From Rhynchopus euleeides (Eukaryota > Euglenozoa > Diplonemea > Diplonemida > Diplonemidae), in assembly GCA_963210315.1 (NCBI GenBank), contig OY723239.1, positions 2,141,501-2,205,500 of the forward strand: 64,000 nucleotides of DNA. Reading direction: 5' to 3'. The notes under the pieces are model-generated. The model ran no database searches. It saw only the letters and a program-made list of their open reading frames with translations, and was not told the origin of the DNA. The position numbers and the translations under genes are program-made. Below are positions 29,310 to 39,221 of this stretch, one piece after another; within the stretch, counting starts at the first letter, position 1; every line of letters starts with the position of its first letter.

Positions 29310-30989
29310 GTCCCCCCCCCCCCCCCCCCACCAGTGCTAGAGGTAGTGACTTCCTGATTTTTTGAGCAGTTTTGAAAGGAAATGGCTGAGAACAGCATTT
29401 GTCTTTGAACTTACCGACCACCTTCCCCCCACCAGTGAGAAGAAGGTGCTGGGTGACTTGCTTTTCCATTCACTCTCGACAATCAAACACCCCCCCACCC
29501 CCCACCAGTGCTGAGAATACGGCCAAGTCCCAGTTTTAAGTCCCGAGCCCCAAATCCGTGGCTGGTCTTCCCCCTTGCTTCAACCTCTTCACTTGAGGGT
29601 GAGGTCAGAAAACTTTGTTTGCCCAAACAAGCTTGCTTGTCACAGCGAAAGAGTCAGTGGGAGCGTACCCGCGCGCAGTGTGTTTTGAGAGAGCAACACA
29701 AAACCACATATTCACAGCAACGCCCTTCACAGGGGCCACAAAACACTGCCGCTCGTGCGCACAAACAAAACCCGAAACTCGTCTCCCAGAGCAAAATGAC
29801 CCCGCACGGAAAATTTCCGGAAATCCTCACTCCGAAAGCCCGTTTTGGGGTCCGACCAGCACCCAGGGACCCCGAAGGACCAGGGTGGCCTTGAGTGGGA
29901 CATGACCAAAGTCCTGCACCAGGCCAGGGAGCCCAGTTGGTGCAAGTGGACCTGGCTGGTTCTGTCCTGGTCAGGACCGAAGTCCTGGTCCTGGTGGGGA
30001 GCCTCGTCATGAGGTCCTGAGGTTCCGAGGGTCTGACGGGCCAGTGAGACTACTGGAGTCACCTCCAACAAGGCCTGTCAACATCATTTCAGGGCGCCAC
30101 AGGACCAAAATGACCCCCATCATCGGTCTGCACGGGCTCCAAACATGCAAATGAACCCGGTTTCCGGTCGCCTCACACCACCCCCTCCCGTACCATGTCC
30201 CAAGTCCGACTGAGAAGAAGCAAGTCCCAAGTCCCGGACCAAGCCTTTTTCTCAGCACTGCCCCCCCCACCCCCCACCCCCCCCCCCCCCCCCCCGTGTC
30301 GAAACCCCTATTTTCTCTGGTGCGATTGTGCCCGTTCCTTCTGGTTCGGGGGGAGGGGGGGGGGGGGTGTTTTGTTTGCAGCAGACTCGTGATGCGTGAT
30401 GTGGAGGGGTGCTTCTGCACAGCCCCTTTCTTTTGATCAGGGGTGTTGGCAAGGGGGGTGGGGGGAGTTCGCGCACTTGGGGCCGGCAAACGAATGAGGA
30501 AGCGGGTGTAGCGGGTTCGAGAAGAGAGGGGTACAAAGAGCGGTCCATGTGGGGTGTTTATAGCGGGCAGGCTGCAGCAACACTTTGTCAAGAAGTGAAG
30601 TAAACACATTCTGTGGGACAGGTGCGCAAGGTGGAGAAAGGTCGTACGCAGGATCTGCCGAGACCATTGCACGAGAACTGGCACGCTATTCACGTCGTTG
30701 TCGATGTCACACCGCGCCCCCGATTTCACTGTGTTGTGATGCAGGCAGAGTCGAAGGCACGGCCCCCGAACGTTTCCACCACCAGGATCCCGTCCAGTTG
30801 CACCTGCAAAGGAGTTGGATGCTGCCCCTCAGTCACCCCAACTGGCAATCATGAAAGCCCATGGAGTTGCATACAGTGTGTGTGCAAACAGTGTCCCAAC
30901 CCCCCCAATGCTTGGAGACCCACCCACCTCCCAGGGTGGGGTGCCTGTGCAGCCAGCCATCGACACAGCAGGTGGCATAGTGAAGCACA
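29310..30989. other. Non-coding region upstream of cyclase 5
   Basis: It contains the dispersed repeat at 29441-29497, a cluster of GGACC/GTCCTGG words at about 29870-30010, C runs near 30260-30297, a G run near 30350, an R3 word at 30401 (GGAGGGGTGCTTCTGCAC) and, just before the ATG, a short form of the cyclase leader (GTGCAGCCAGCCATCGACA, AGCAGGTG). No gene is recognised. Confidence 0.5.
29441..29497 (+). repeat. Short dispersed repeat, copy 2
   Basis: This is the second copy of the 18731-18788 repeat, again ending at a C-rich run. Confidence 0.7.
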
Positions 30990-33170
30990 ATGGCGATGGG
31001 TTGGTATGAACGCGTCATCTCGATGGACGGGAAGCTTCAGGGCAAGGCGCGCAGCAACAGGAGGTTGCTGTTCCTCATGAGCTGTGCGATTGGTTTGACG
31101 TACTGCGTGAACATATTTCTGACGGACATGCATCCACACTACATTCTTGCCTTCGTCCTGCAGATCGGTTGCCAATTCGTGATGGCCGGGCTGTGTGTGT
31201 GCGGGGTGCACCTGACACACAACATCGTGCGTGTATACATCATGATGCTTGGTCTCGTCACCATGGTCACGGATCTCAACTTCCGCAGTGTCGACAGCCA
31301 GCCCATTTGGCCCGCCTTTGTGCTTCTCGCAGACCTGTCACTGGTGGTCGGTCTCGGCAGTCGCTTCGCCACATGGGTGACAGGGGTCGCTGCCCTGTGG
31401 GTCATCATCACCGTCGCGGAGACAATCCTGCGCTTTGGGCTCTTCGACCTGCCTGGCTCGGTGCCCGACTGGTACAGGTGGGATAACATTCGGCCTGCTG
31501 TGGAGTGCACGGACCCGCCGTGTCCGGCCAAAGCAGTGAATGGATTGTTTGAGGGACAGAGCTCGCTCCTCGTGCTGCTTGTTGACTTCGTGGCCACACG
31601 CGGGTTCGCAGACTCTGCGGAGAGGGAGAAGGCGTCTATGGCACGGACCATCGAGACTGTGGAGGCGATTGCACAACTTCTGGCGGGCTACGACGTCGAC
31701 ACCGTGGCGGAGATGCTGCAGGAGGCGGAGGCGGAGGGGCGGCTGCCTGCAGCGATGCACGAGGCCCTTCACAGGCTGGAGCAGAACCTGCGTGCGTACC
31801 GCCCGTACCTCCCTGTCGTGCTGCTGGAGGAGCAGCAGCACTCGCCTGACGGTGCTGGGCAGCCCTGTGTGCCACCTGCTGCCGCACCTGGTGCGAACAG
31901 CGAGCGTGTCACAATCGTGTTCACCGACATCCGTGCGTCCACATCGATCTGGGAGGCGGCACCTGAGGCGATGAAGAAGGCGATGGCGGTTCACAACACG
32001 GTGATGCGATCTGCACTGTCTGCGTGGGGCGGGTACGAGGTGAAGACAATCGGGGACTCCTTCATGATCGTGTTCGAGGATGCACATGCGGGTGTGTGCT
32101 TCGGGCTTGAGGTGCAGGAGAATCTGCTTGCGGCGGAGTGGCCTGCTGCGCTGCTGGAGGTCGGGATCTGCAGCCCGACAGAGCTGTGGGGCGGGCTGAC
32201 GGTGCGTGTCGGTGTGAACGAGGGACCTGTGACGCTGGAGACGAACACGCTGACCGGGCGTGTGGACTACTTCGGACACACAGTGAACGTGGCTGCACGC
32301 CTCGAGTCTGTGTGTGTGCCTGGTGCAGTTGCGGTGCCTGCCGAGCTGTGGACGAGTGTGCGTGGGGTGTCCGGGTGTGTCGGTGCATATGCAGGCAACG
32401 CGGTGCCCACCGACCTGAAGGGTGTGAGCGAGCCTGTGCCTGTGTGCAGCGTGTGGCCTGCCTCCCTGCAGGGCCGTGAGCGCCACCCTCTGCAGGCGGT
32501 TGCACTGCCCCGCCTACCATCTCTTGTCCCGTCCCTGGCGGGATCGCATGCGTCATACATCAGCGACAGTGTGCCGTTGATGTGCAACACGGTACGACGT
32601 AACGCAACAGTCGCTGCAACCACACTCAGCAGCATGTCTCTGGGCGAGGTCGACAACGCACTGTCGGGTGTGGTGCCACTGTTGGAACAGAGTGGCGGTG
32701 TGCTGCTGTCGCTGCTCGGCAACAACTTCTTCATCGGGTGGAACGTCGGGAAGCAGAGGGCGGCACACGCAGAGAGTGCACTGCGGTTTGCACAACGCGT
32801 GCTGCAGCACGGTGAAGGGCAGACGGTGGCAACGCTTGGCATCGCGAGCGGGACTGTCGAACACGGAGATGTGGGGACGGTGCGGCAGCGCTTCGTGACT
32901 GCGTCAGGCGGTGCTGTGGAGGCGAGTCTCGCGCTGTCGCGTCTGGCGCTGTCGATGCACATGCGGTGCCTGTACACGGCGGAGGCACCACCGGGTGCTG
33001 TGCGCAAGATGCTGCTTCCCACCACAGCACGTGTGCCACAACACGACGGCCCTGGAGGCGCTGTCTACGAGGTGGAGGACAGAGCGTGTCTCGAGGATGC
33101 CGCACACACACCGAGACGCAACCCCCCCAAGGACGACCTGTCTGTCCATGAGACTGACTTCATCGCCTGA
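30990..33170 (+). CDS. Membrane class III adenylate cyclase, type B module (cyclase 5)
   Basis: The product is 726 aa. The type B membrane module starts MAMGWYERVISMDGKLQGKA; six hydrophobic segments and the Cys loop CTDPPCPA follow. The linker and first cyclase domain match cyclases 3 and 4; D313, K352, D356, D426, N433 and R437 are present, predicting cAMP synthesis. The degenerate second domain follows. The C-terminus is shortened: after DFIA the codon that is AGA in paralogues has become TGA, and the remaining tail (ending QPSDL) is seen only in another frame. Start ATG has a good paralogue-conserved context (GAAGCACAATGG). Confidence 0.9.
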   Translation: MAMGWYERVISMDGKLQGKARSNRRLLFLMSCAIGLTYCVNIFLTDMHPHYILAFVLQIGCQFVMAGLCVCGVHLTHNIVRVYIMMLGLVTMVTDLNFRSVDSQPIWPAFVLLADLSLVVGLGSRFATWVTGVAALWVIITVAETILRFGLFDLPGSVPDWYRWDNIRPAVECTDPPCPAKAVNGLFEGQSSLLVLLVDFVATRGFADSAEREKASMARTIETVEAIAQLLAGYDVDTVAEMLQEAEAEGRLPAAMHEALHRLEQNLRAYRPYLPVVLLEEQQHSPDGAGQPCVPPAAAPGANSERVTIVFTDIRASTSIWEAAPEAMKKAMAVHNTVMRSALSAWGGYEVKTIGDSFMIVFEDAHAGVCFGLEVQENLLAAEWPAALLEVGICSPTELWGGLTVRVGVNEGPVTLETNTLTGRVDYFGHTVNVAARLESVCVPGAVAVPAELWTSVRGVSGCVGAYAGNAVPTDLKGVSEPVPVCSVWPASLQGRERHPLQAVALPRLPSLVPSLAGSHASYISDSVPLMCNTVRRNATVAATTLSSMSLGEVDNALSGVVPLLEQSGGVLLSLLGNNFFIGWNVGKQRAAHAESALRFAQRVLQHGEGQTVATLGIASGTVEHGDVGTVRQRFVTASGGAVEASLALSRLALSMHMRCLYTAEAPPGAVRKMLLPTTARVPQHDGPGGAVYEVEDRACLEDAAHTPRRNPPKDDLSVHETDFIA

Positions 33171-33384
33171 TGAGCCCCAAGCTCACCCCCGAGTCTCACA
33201 GCCTTCCGACCTGTGACATCGGGCTGCGGGTCGGTTGCCCCTGTCCCCCCCCCCCCCCCTCCCCACTTCTGCTCCTCGTCCCCCCGCCCCCCTCTTACCT
33301 GTGCTTGGCGCCGTATTCATCTGCACCGCCCTTCTGCTCCTGCGCCTGCCCGTCAAGGTACGGTGCAGCTGCTCCGTCCGCGTG

Positions 33385-34121
33385 TCAGATACAGTGCCCT
33401 CCAGAAACAAAAACCCGCGCCTGATGAGTCGTACGTACTGTGGAGAAGTCACCACCTCTAGTTTGGACGAACATGCGCTGTGCTGCTTCTGCTGCCGGCG
33501 GCACCGTCGCGATATTAGCGATGAGCTCGCATGGGGCCCTCATCTCGTGCTCCCACCAGTCCCTCCACCGGCCTTCGGCCCTGGCCTCTTTGCGCAGGGC
33601 GTTCCACGCCCTGGCCTGGTTGCACCCTGCGACCCTCGCCCAACCGGGTCCCTGCACCCCACCTGGCCCTGCGCCTCCTGTTCCCACTGTGCCCTGCCCT
33701 CGGGGAGCGTTCGGGTGTCGGGGTCCTGCACCCGCCTGCAGCGCCGTCCAGACTGGCGGGGCACTGCGCCCGCCTCGGGAAGCCCCTCACCCACGCCGCC
33801 TCACCCACGAAGTGCCTGATTGCCTTGAGGCATGCAGTGAGGGTCTGCCTGGCGCGCTTGCGAGGGGTGTGACCCATCGTGATGCATCGGAGCAGTCAGG
33901 ATGTCGTTCACCTTCTTGGCGTGCGTTGGCAGCAGGAGGAGTGGGTACGACCTGCCTGTTTCATCTGCGATGCGGCTTTTGCTGCGGACAGGCATTGGTT
34001 TCGGGAGGCTGTGGGTGGTGTGGCAGACAGGGAGGGTGGGGGGTGAGATGTGGGCACCGCAGATGCGGCACTTCTTGTTAATCCTCGAAGATGATGAGTG
34101 TCTTGTGCTGAACATTATCAT
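33385..34121 (-). pseudogene. Decayed protein-coding relic, family unknown
   Basis: On the minus strand, pieces in different frames look protein-like: KKCRICGAHI with Cys spacing near 34070, RKRARQTLTACLKAIRHF near 33820, and RAWNALRKEARAEGRWRDWW near 33590. No single frame spans them. It could be an old transposon gene. The family is not recognised. Confidence 0.3.
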
Positions 34122-34154
34122 TCATTGTCTGGTGAGTGCTGTGTGTTGTAAATT

Positions 34155-34370
34155 ATTCTTACCAGTTACAAGCGACGAAGCGGAGCGAGGTCGCGAAGTA
34201 ACGAAGGAAATCGTCCGACTGAAGCTTTATAAGGATCACCTTCATGCCGCTTCACAGGGGCTTGCACAGCTTTTGACACAGGAGTGTGCGCTCAACGAAA
34301 AGTAGCCCGACACTGCCTTTTTGCAGTTGCTGGGCAGGGTGCTTCTCTTACTGTAGCGAAAGGAGCGCGA
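34155..34370 (+). repeat. Dispersed repeat R1, copy 2
   Basis: It matches 23725-23945 in block order, with AGCGACGAAGCGGAGCGAGG, CGAAGGAAATCGTCCGACTG, CTTCATGCCGCTTCACAGGG and CAGTTGCTGG. It runs directly into the R3 word, so R1 and R3 may be one longer unit here. Confidence 0.7.
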
Positions 34371-34647
34371 TTCTTCGCATTGCGTGGAAGTGGAGGAGTG
34401 CTTCCGCACTGCTCCGTTCTCTTGCTCAGGGGTGTTGACGGGGGAGGGTCGCATGGGTGTTGCTGGGATCCCTGCATCAGATGCGACCGCAGGAAGGCGA
34501 GGGCTTGTGTTTAGGTTGTGCGAACGGCTCCCAAACCCCTCAACTCCACTATCTGAACCCTCTCTTCCAGGACCTGCTGGGAGGGGGTGCCTCGTGCAGC
34601 CAGCCATCTACAGATCAGCAGGTGACACACAGAAGCACTGAAGCACA

Positions 34648-36822
34648 ATGTCGATGGGTTGGTATGAACGCGTCATCTCGATGGACGGGAAGCTGCAGGG
34701 CAAGGCACGCAGCAACAGGCGGGTCATGCTTGTCATGAGCTGTACGCTTGCTTTTACGCAGACGGTGATGATGCTCCTGTCAAACCTGTGGCTGCAAAGC
34801 AGGATATGTTCTCTTCTACATCTTGTGTGCCAACTTGTGATGATCGCCCTGTGCGTGTGCGGGGTGCACCTGACACACAACATCGTGCGTGCATACGTCA
34901 TGGTGATAGGTCTTGTCATCATCTCGACGGATATCAGCTTCCGGAGTATCAGCAGCCAGCCCATTTGGCCCGCCTTTGTGCTTCTCGCAGACCTGTCACT
35001 GGTGATCGGTCTCGGCAGTCGCTTCGCCACATGGTTGATTTTGTTCACGGCTCTGTGGGTCATCATCAGTGTATCGGAGACTGTCTTGCGCTTCGGGCTA
35101 TTGGACCTGCCGGGATCAGCACCTGACTCTTTAAGATGGGAACGCATTCTGGAGACCTCTGATTGCACAGACCCGCCGTGTCCAGTTAGTCCACTTAAGG
35201 GGTTGTATGAGGTGCAGATCTCGCTGACAGTGCTTCTGATCGACTTCGTCGCCACACGCGGGTTCGCAGATACTGTTGAGAAGGAGAAGGCGGCGATGGG
35301 ACGGACCATCGAGACTGTGGAGGCGATTGCACAACTTCTGGCGGGCTACGACGTCGACACCGTGGCGGAGATGCTGCAGGAGGCGGAGGCGGAGGGGCGG
35401 CTGCCTGCTGCGATGCACGAGGCCCTTCACAGGCTGGAGCAGAACCTGCGTGCGTACCGCCCGTACCTCCCTGCCGTGCTGCTGGAGGAGCAGCAGCACT
35501 CGCCTGACGGTGCTGGGCAGCCCTGTGTGCCACCTGCTGCCGCACCTGGTGCGAAGAGCGAGCGCGTCACAATCGTGTTCACCGACATCCGTGCGTCCAC
35601 ATCGATCTGGGAGGCGGCACCTGAGGCGATGAAGAAGGCGATGGCGGTTCACAACACGGTGATGCGATCTGCACTGTCTGCGTGGGGCGGGTACGAGGTG
35701 AAGACAATCGGGGACGCCTTCATGGTTGCGTTCGAGGATGCACATGCGGGTGTGTGCTTCGGGCTTGAGGTGCAGGAGAATCTGCTTGCGGCGGAGTGGC
35801 CTGCTGCGCTGCTGGAGGTCGGGATCTGCAGCCCGACAGAGCTGTGGGGCGGGCTGACGGTGCGTGTCGGTGTGAACGAGGGACCTGTGACGCTGGAGAC
35901 GAACACGCTGACCGGGCGTGTGGACTACTTCGGACACACAGTGAACGTGGCTGCACGCCTCGAGTCTGTGTGTGTGCCTGGTGCAGTTGCGGTGCCTGCC
36001 GAGCTGTGGACGAGTGTGCGTGGGGTGTCCGGGTGTGTCGGTGCATATGCAGGCAACGCGGTGCCCACCGACCTGAAGGGTGTGAGCGAGCCTGTGCCTG
36101 TGTGCAGCGTGTGGCCTGCCTCCCTGCAAGGCCGTGAGCGCCACCCTCTGCAGGCGGTTGCACCGACCCCCTCACCATCCGTTGCACTGTCCCGCCCTGA
36201 GACATGTGCGTCTCAGCTGAGCGACAATGTGATGCTGATGTGCAACACGGTACGACGTGACGCAACAGTCGCTGCAACCACACTCATCAGCGTGTCTCTG
36301 GGCGAGGTCGACAACGCACTGTCGGGTGTGGTGCCACTGTTGGAACAGAGTGGCGGTGTGCTGCTGTCGCTGCTCGGCAACAACTTCTTCATCGGGTGGA
36401 ACGTCGGGAAGAAGGTGCCGGCACACGCAGAGAGTGCACTGCGGTTTGCACAACGCGTGCTGCAGCACGGTGAAGGGCAGATGGTGGCAACCCTTGGCAT
36501 CGCGAGCGGGACTGTCGAACACGGAGACGTGGGGACGGCACGGCAGCGCTTCGTGACTGCGTCAGGCGGTGCTGTGGAGGCGAGCCTTGCGCTGTCGCGT
36601 CTGGCGCTGTCGATGCACATGCGGTGCCTGTACACGGCGGAGGCACCACCGGGTGCTGTGCGCGAGATGCTGCTTCCCACCACAGCACGTGTGCCACAGC
36701 ACGACGGCCCTGACGGCGTTGTCTACGAGGTGGAGGACAGCGCGTGTCTCGAGGATGCCACACGCATAGCGAAGTACAACGCCTACGTAGACAACCTGTC
36801 CAACGATGATCCCGACTTGTGA
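34648..36822 (+). CDS. Membrane class III adenylate cyclase, type B module (cyclase 6)
   Basis: The product is 724 aa. The membrane module is type B but diverged in the first two segments (RRVMLVMSCTLAFTQTV). The Cys loop reads CTDPPCPV. All six catalytic-domain residues are present (D313, K352, D356, D426, N433, R437), with TIGDAFMVAF instead of GDSFMIAF. The degenerate second domain follows. The tail is short (ends DDPDL). ADTVEKEKAAM replaces ADSAEREK just after the last segment. The upstream leader GACCTGCTGGGAGG ... CAGCAGGTGACAC is shared with cyclases 4, 7 and 9, and is preceded by a possible splice acceptor (CTCTCTTCCAG). Confidence 0.9.
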   Translation: MSMGWYERVISMDGKLQGKARSNRRVMLVMSCTLAFTQTVMMLLSNLWLQSRICSLLHLVCQLVMIALCVCGVHLTHNIVRAYVMVIGLVIISTDISFRSISSQPIWPAFVLLADLSLVIGLGSRFATWLILFTALWVIISVSETVLRFGLLDLPGSAPDSLRWERILETSDCTDPPCPVSPLKGLYEVQISLTVLLIDFVATRGFADTVEKEKAAMGRTIETVEAIAQLLAGYDVDTVAEMLQEAEAEGRLPAAMHEALHRLEQNLRAYRPYLPAVLLEEQQHSPDGAGQPCVPPAAAPGAKSERVTIVFTDIRASTSIWEAAPEAMKKAMAVHNTVMRSALSAWGGYEVKTIGDAFMVAFEDAHAGVCFGLEVQENLLAAEWPAALLEVGICSPTELWGGLTVRVGVNEGPVTLETNTLTGRVDYFGHTVNVAARLESVCVPGAVAVPAELWTSVRGVSGCVGAYAGNAVPTDLKGVSEPVPVCSVWPASLQGRERHPLQAVAPTPSPSVALSRPETCASQLSDNVMLMCNTVRRDATVAATTLISVSLGEVDNALSGVVPLLEQSGGVLLSLLGNNFFIGWNVGKKVPAHAESALRFAQRVLQHGEGQMVATLGIASGTVEHGDVGTARQRFVTASGGAVEASLALSRLALSMHMRCLYTAEAPPGAVREMLLPTTARVPQHDGPDGVVYEVEDSACLEDATRIAKYNAYVDNLSNDDPDL

Positions 36823-36965
36823 CGTAACGCTGTCTTCAACCCCCTCTGTGTGCCGAATCTCATGCCACGACACCACAGAAACCTGTGTGGAAGCGTCAAG
36901 ACATCACAGACATATCATCGGATTTGTCTCACAGTTTCTCTTGTGCGTTCTCGTGTAATGAAGGA

Positions 36966-37120
36966 GGAAATGGAACGCAGTGAAACCAGGGTACACGGCA
37001 CGCACAGTGCTGTATTTGCAGAGCCATCTTACCTCATGCACAGGTCGAGGTGTGTGCGTTTCACGACAACCCCCCGCCCCATTCCCTCGTGTTCAGTGAC
37101 GTGTCCGTAGTGTTCCAGTT
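36966..37120. mobile_element. Small inverted-repeat element R2, copy b
   Basis: The ends are GGAAATGGAACGC and GTGTTCCAGTT around GTGTGTGCGTTTCACGACAA. It is a diverged copy of 12016-12170. Confidence 0.6.
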
Positions 37121-37182
37121 CGCGATGCTCCTCTTTCGTCACATGTACTGTACATTACCGCACAATGTGATTTCACATCATT

Positions 37183-37290
37183 GGGGGTATTCGCTGGCCG
37201 TTATCCTCCGTCTATCTCCGTCAGTTTTCAGCTAATTCAACAGGGAATTCACCAAAACGCACTGACGGTCCCCCCGTAGCGAAGACCCCC
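37183..37290. mobile_element. MITE-2 copy a
   Basis: This 108-bp element has ends GGGGGTATTCGCTGG and CCCCGTAGCGAAGACCCCC with ATT on both sides (3-bp target duplication). The interior TTTTCAGC.AATTCAACAGG and GCACTGACG is shared with 38711 and 44376. Confidence 0.85.
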
Positions 37291-38147
37291 ATTATATATT
37301 CATCCGTTTTCATCAGGCTTCCCATGAGCCCCCTTTCATGTATAATGGGGTGCCTGAACAGTAATTATTATCTTCTGATTCACTTTGCACACATCACGCT
37401 TGTGTGTCGGGGGAACTGATCCCAAGACGCGATGCACTCGGGACATCGACTAGCCTGCAGCTGCGGGTGTCCTTGATGGATAGGACCATCATATGACACC
37501 CTCAACCAGGCGAATGGATGTATATTATCGTGATCCACCTGCCGCAAGAATAAAGCCACTTCATGTGCACGACAAGTTTCTACTTCGTCGTGCGGGGGTT
37601 CCGGGGTGGGCCAATGCCGGTTTCAACATATTTTTTGGAGATACCCAAAAAGCCCGTTTTCCGCTCGTGCGCACAAACAAAACCCGGACTCTTTGGAGTA
37701 ACAGCGCAGGGAGGTCTGCGTTCCAACAAAACTCAGCGTTTGAAGAACACCAACTGTCGTCTTTACTCGAAAAATCAACCCAGGCTTGGGCGTGCGTGTT
37801 AACACACAGTCACACAGTGTGCCGGGATCTATCTGATAATGGATGGGATGTGGCTGAGCATTACAAAGCAATTGACAGTGTGCCGGGATTTATAAAGGTT
37901 GCAGGTGGGTGGAGCAAGGCTTTCCCCACGCCCCCCACCCACCACCCCCCCCCGTATGAATCCGCCTCTGCTCAGGCAGAACACTACCTCCCCGCCCGCC
38001 TCAAAAATTGCTTTGCAACACACACACACCCGCCCATTCTACAGACCCCCCTCCCCCCTCACGCACACCATTGCGCAGCTGCCGTCTCCTCGGGGGGGGA
38101 GTCCTGCTTGCGAGAGGCGGGGCGCTCCCAGCGGGCCGGGAAGTGCG

Positions 38148-39221
38148 ATGGGGTCAGAGGCGAAGGGTGCTGCCGTGCAGCAGGTGCCGGAGGTGGTGCG
38201 GTTCTTCTTCAGCGGCGTGATCGGGACCGCCCTTGATTACCTAGCTTATAAGGCGATCTACGACGCGAAGCTGTTTCCCGTCTTCCGGGCCACGCTGAGC
38301 TGGGCGCTGGCGTACTTTCTCAGCGTCATCTGGCAGCATTCGCTGCATGCGTTCTTCGTCTTCGGTGGGTACGGGCCGCAGGGTTACTTCCGATCCCTCG
38401 GCACAATGTACGTCGCCTACTCGGGCAGTATTCTCTTCTCGCCCTGCATCAACTGGACGCTGGTTGAGTACGCCAAGCTGGATCACAACATGTCGTTCGT
38501 CGCAACGCTTCTGATAACAGGTACGCATGCCCTGCAGTTGGGCAAGGCTGGGCGGGGTGTGTCTAAGGTTTGGTGTGGCTAGGGTTTCTTTTGCGTTGTT
38601 TTTGGAAGAACAGCTAGATTTTCGCACTAAAAAGACTCGTGGCAGCGTTCGGTATCTGCACACATTCACTAGCAGGCACCGTTCGTACAAACAAAGAACG
38701 CAACTCCAAGAGGGTCTTCGCTGGTCGACAAACTTCGACAAACTTCGTCAGTTTTCAGCCAATTCAACAGGAAATGCACCAAAATGCACTGACGACCACC
38801 CCGTAGCGAAGACCCCCCAAGTCTTTTGTTTGTTTTGTTTTGCAACCGGCAACAATGAACGGACAGGAACTACGGACCACGGCTGCCGTGGCGGGTTCTG
38901 TACGGCAGTTGCCACAGCCTGCCCCCAGGTCATCTTCTTCTCCACGCAGAGGTGCACACACAAATGATTGTTTGGCCCCCACCCCACATGCACCACGACG
39001 CGCCCTCCCCGCCTTCTCTTGCAGGCCTTGCGAACTACCTGCTGCTGACGAAGTCCATGGGGTCCAACGCAAACGCGTCTGATGCAATCATGATCTTCTC
39101 GGGCGGCGTTCCCATCGACGCGATGCGTGCCCAGCAGGACAGAAAGCTGCACCCTGGCAAGCCGTCGAGCAATGTCGTCATAGGTGCCCCTGCCAAGGCC
39201 ACCGGGTGTGTGCTGTGCTGA
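38148..39221 (+). CDS. GtrA-like four-helix membrane protein, two exons
   Basis: Exon 1 is 38148-38520 and exon 2 39025-39221, with a phase-1 GT-AG intron (donor GTACGC, acceptor TTCTCTTGCAG). The joined 189-aa protein has four hydrophobic segments at about 12-34, 46-70, 78-104 and 112-137. It begins with VVRFFFSGVIGTALDYLAY, resembling the opening of GtrA-family proteins, which act in membrane lipid-linked sugar handling. The splice restores LLITG|LANYLLLTK across the fourth segment. A hydrophilic tail (about 138-189) follows. ATG 38148 was chosen because upstream sequence is low-complexity. The sugar-related role is by family only. Confidence 0.75.
38521..39024 (+). other. Spliceosomal intron of the GtrA-like gene
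   Basis: This is a 504-bp intron from GTACGC to TTGCAG. It contains a complete 108-bp MITE-2 copy. A T-rich stretch (GTCTTTTGTTTGTTTTG) lies just after the MITE. Confidence 0.75.
38711..38818. mobile_element. MITE-2 copy b, inside an intron
   Basis: The 108-bp element begins AGGGTCTTCGCTGG and ends GTAGCGAAGACCCCCC, with AAG on both sides as target duplication. It has the same length as copy a. It sits wholly within the GtrA-like intron. Confidence 0.85.

Larger units (their letters stand above)
33171..34647. other. Intergenic region with decayed minus-strand ORF and repeats
   Basis: It includes the decayed minus-strand ORF (listed), R1 (34155-34370), R3 (34390-34440) and the conserved cyclase leader ending at the cyclase 6 ATG. 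A C run lies at 33246. Confidence 0.5.
36823..38147. other. Intergenic region with R2 and MITE-2 copies
   Basis: R2 copy b (36966-37120) and MITE-2 copy a (37183-37290) lie here. The frame at 37493-38236 is open but shows no domain and overlaps C-rich low complexity, so it is not called. Confidence 0.5.

Noticed and set aside
37493..38236. 247-codon open frame before the GtrA-like gene
   Set aside because: Its second half overlaps the GtrA exon in another frame and the middle is Pro/His low complexity; no domain.
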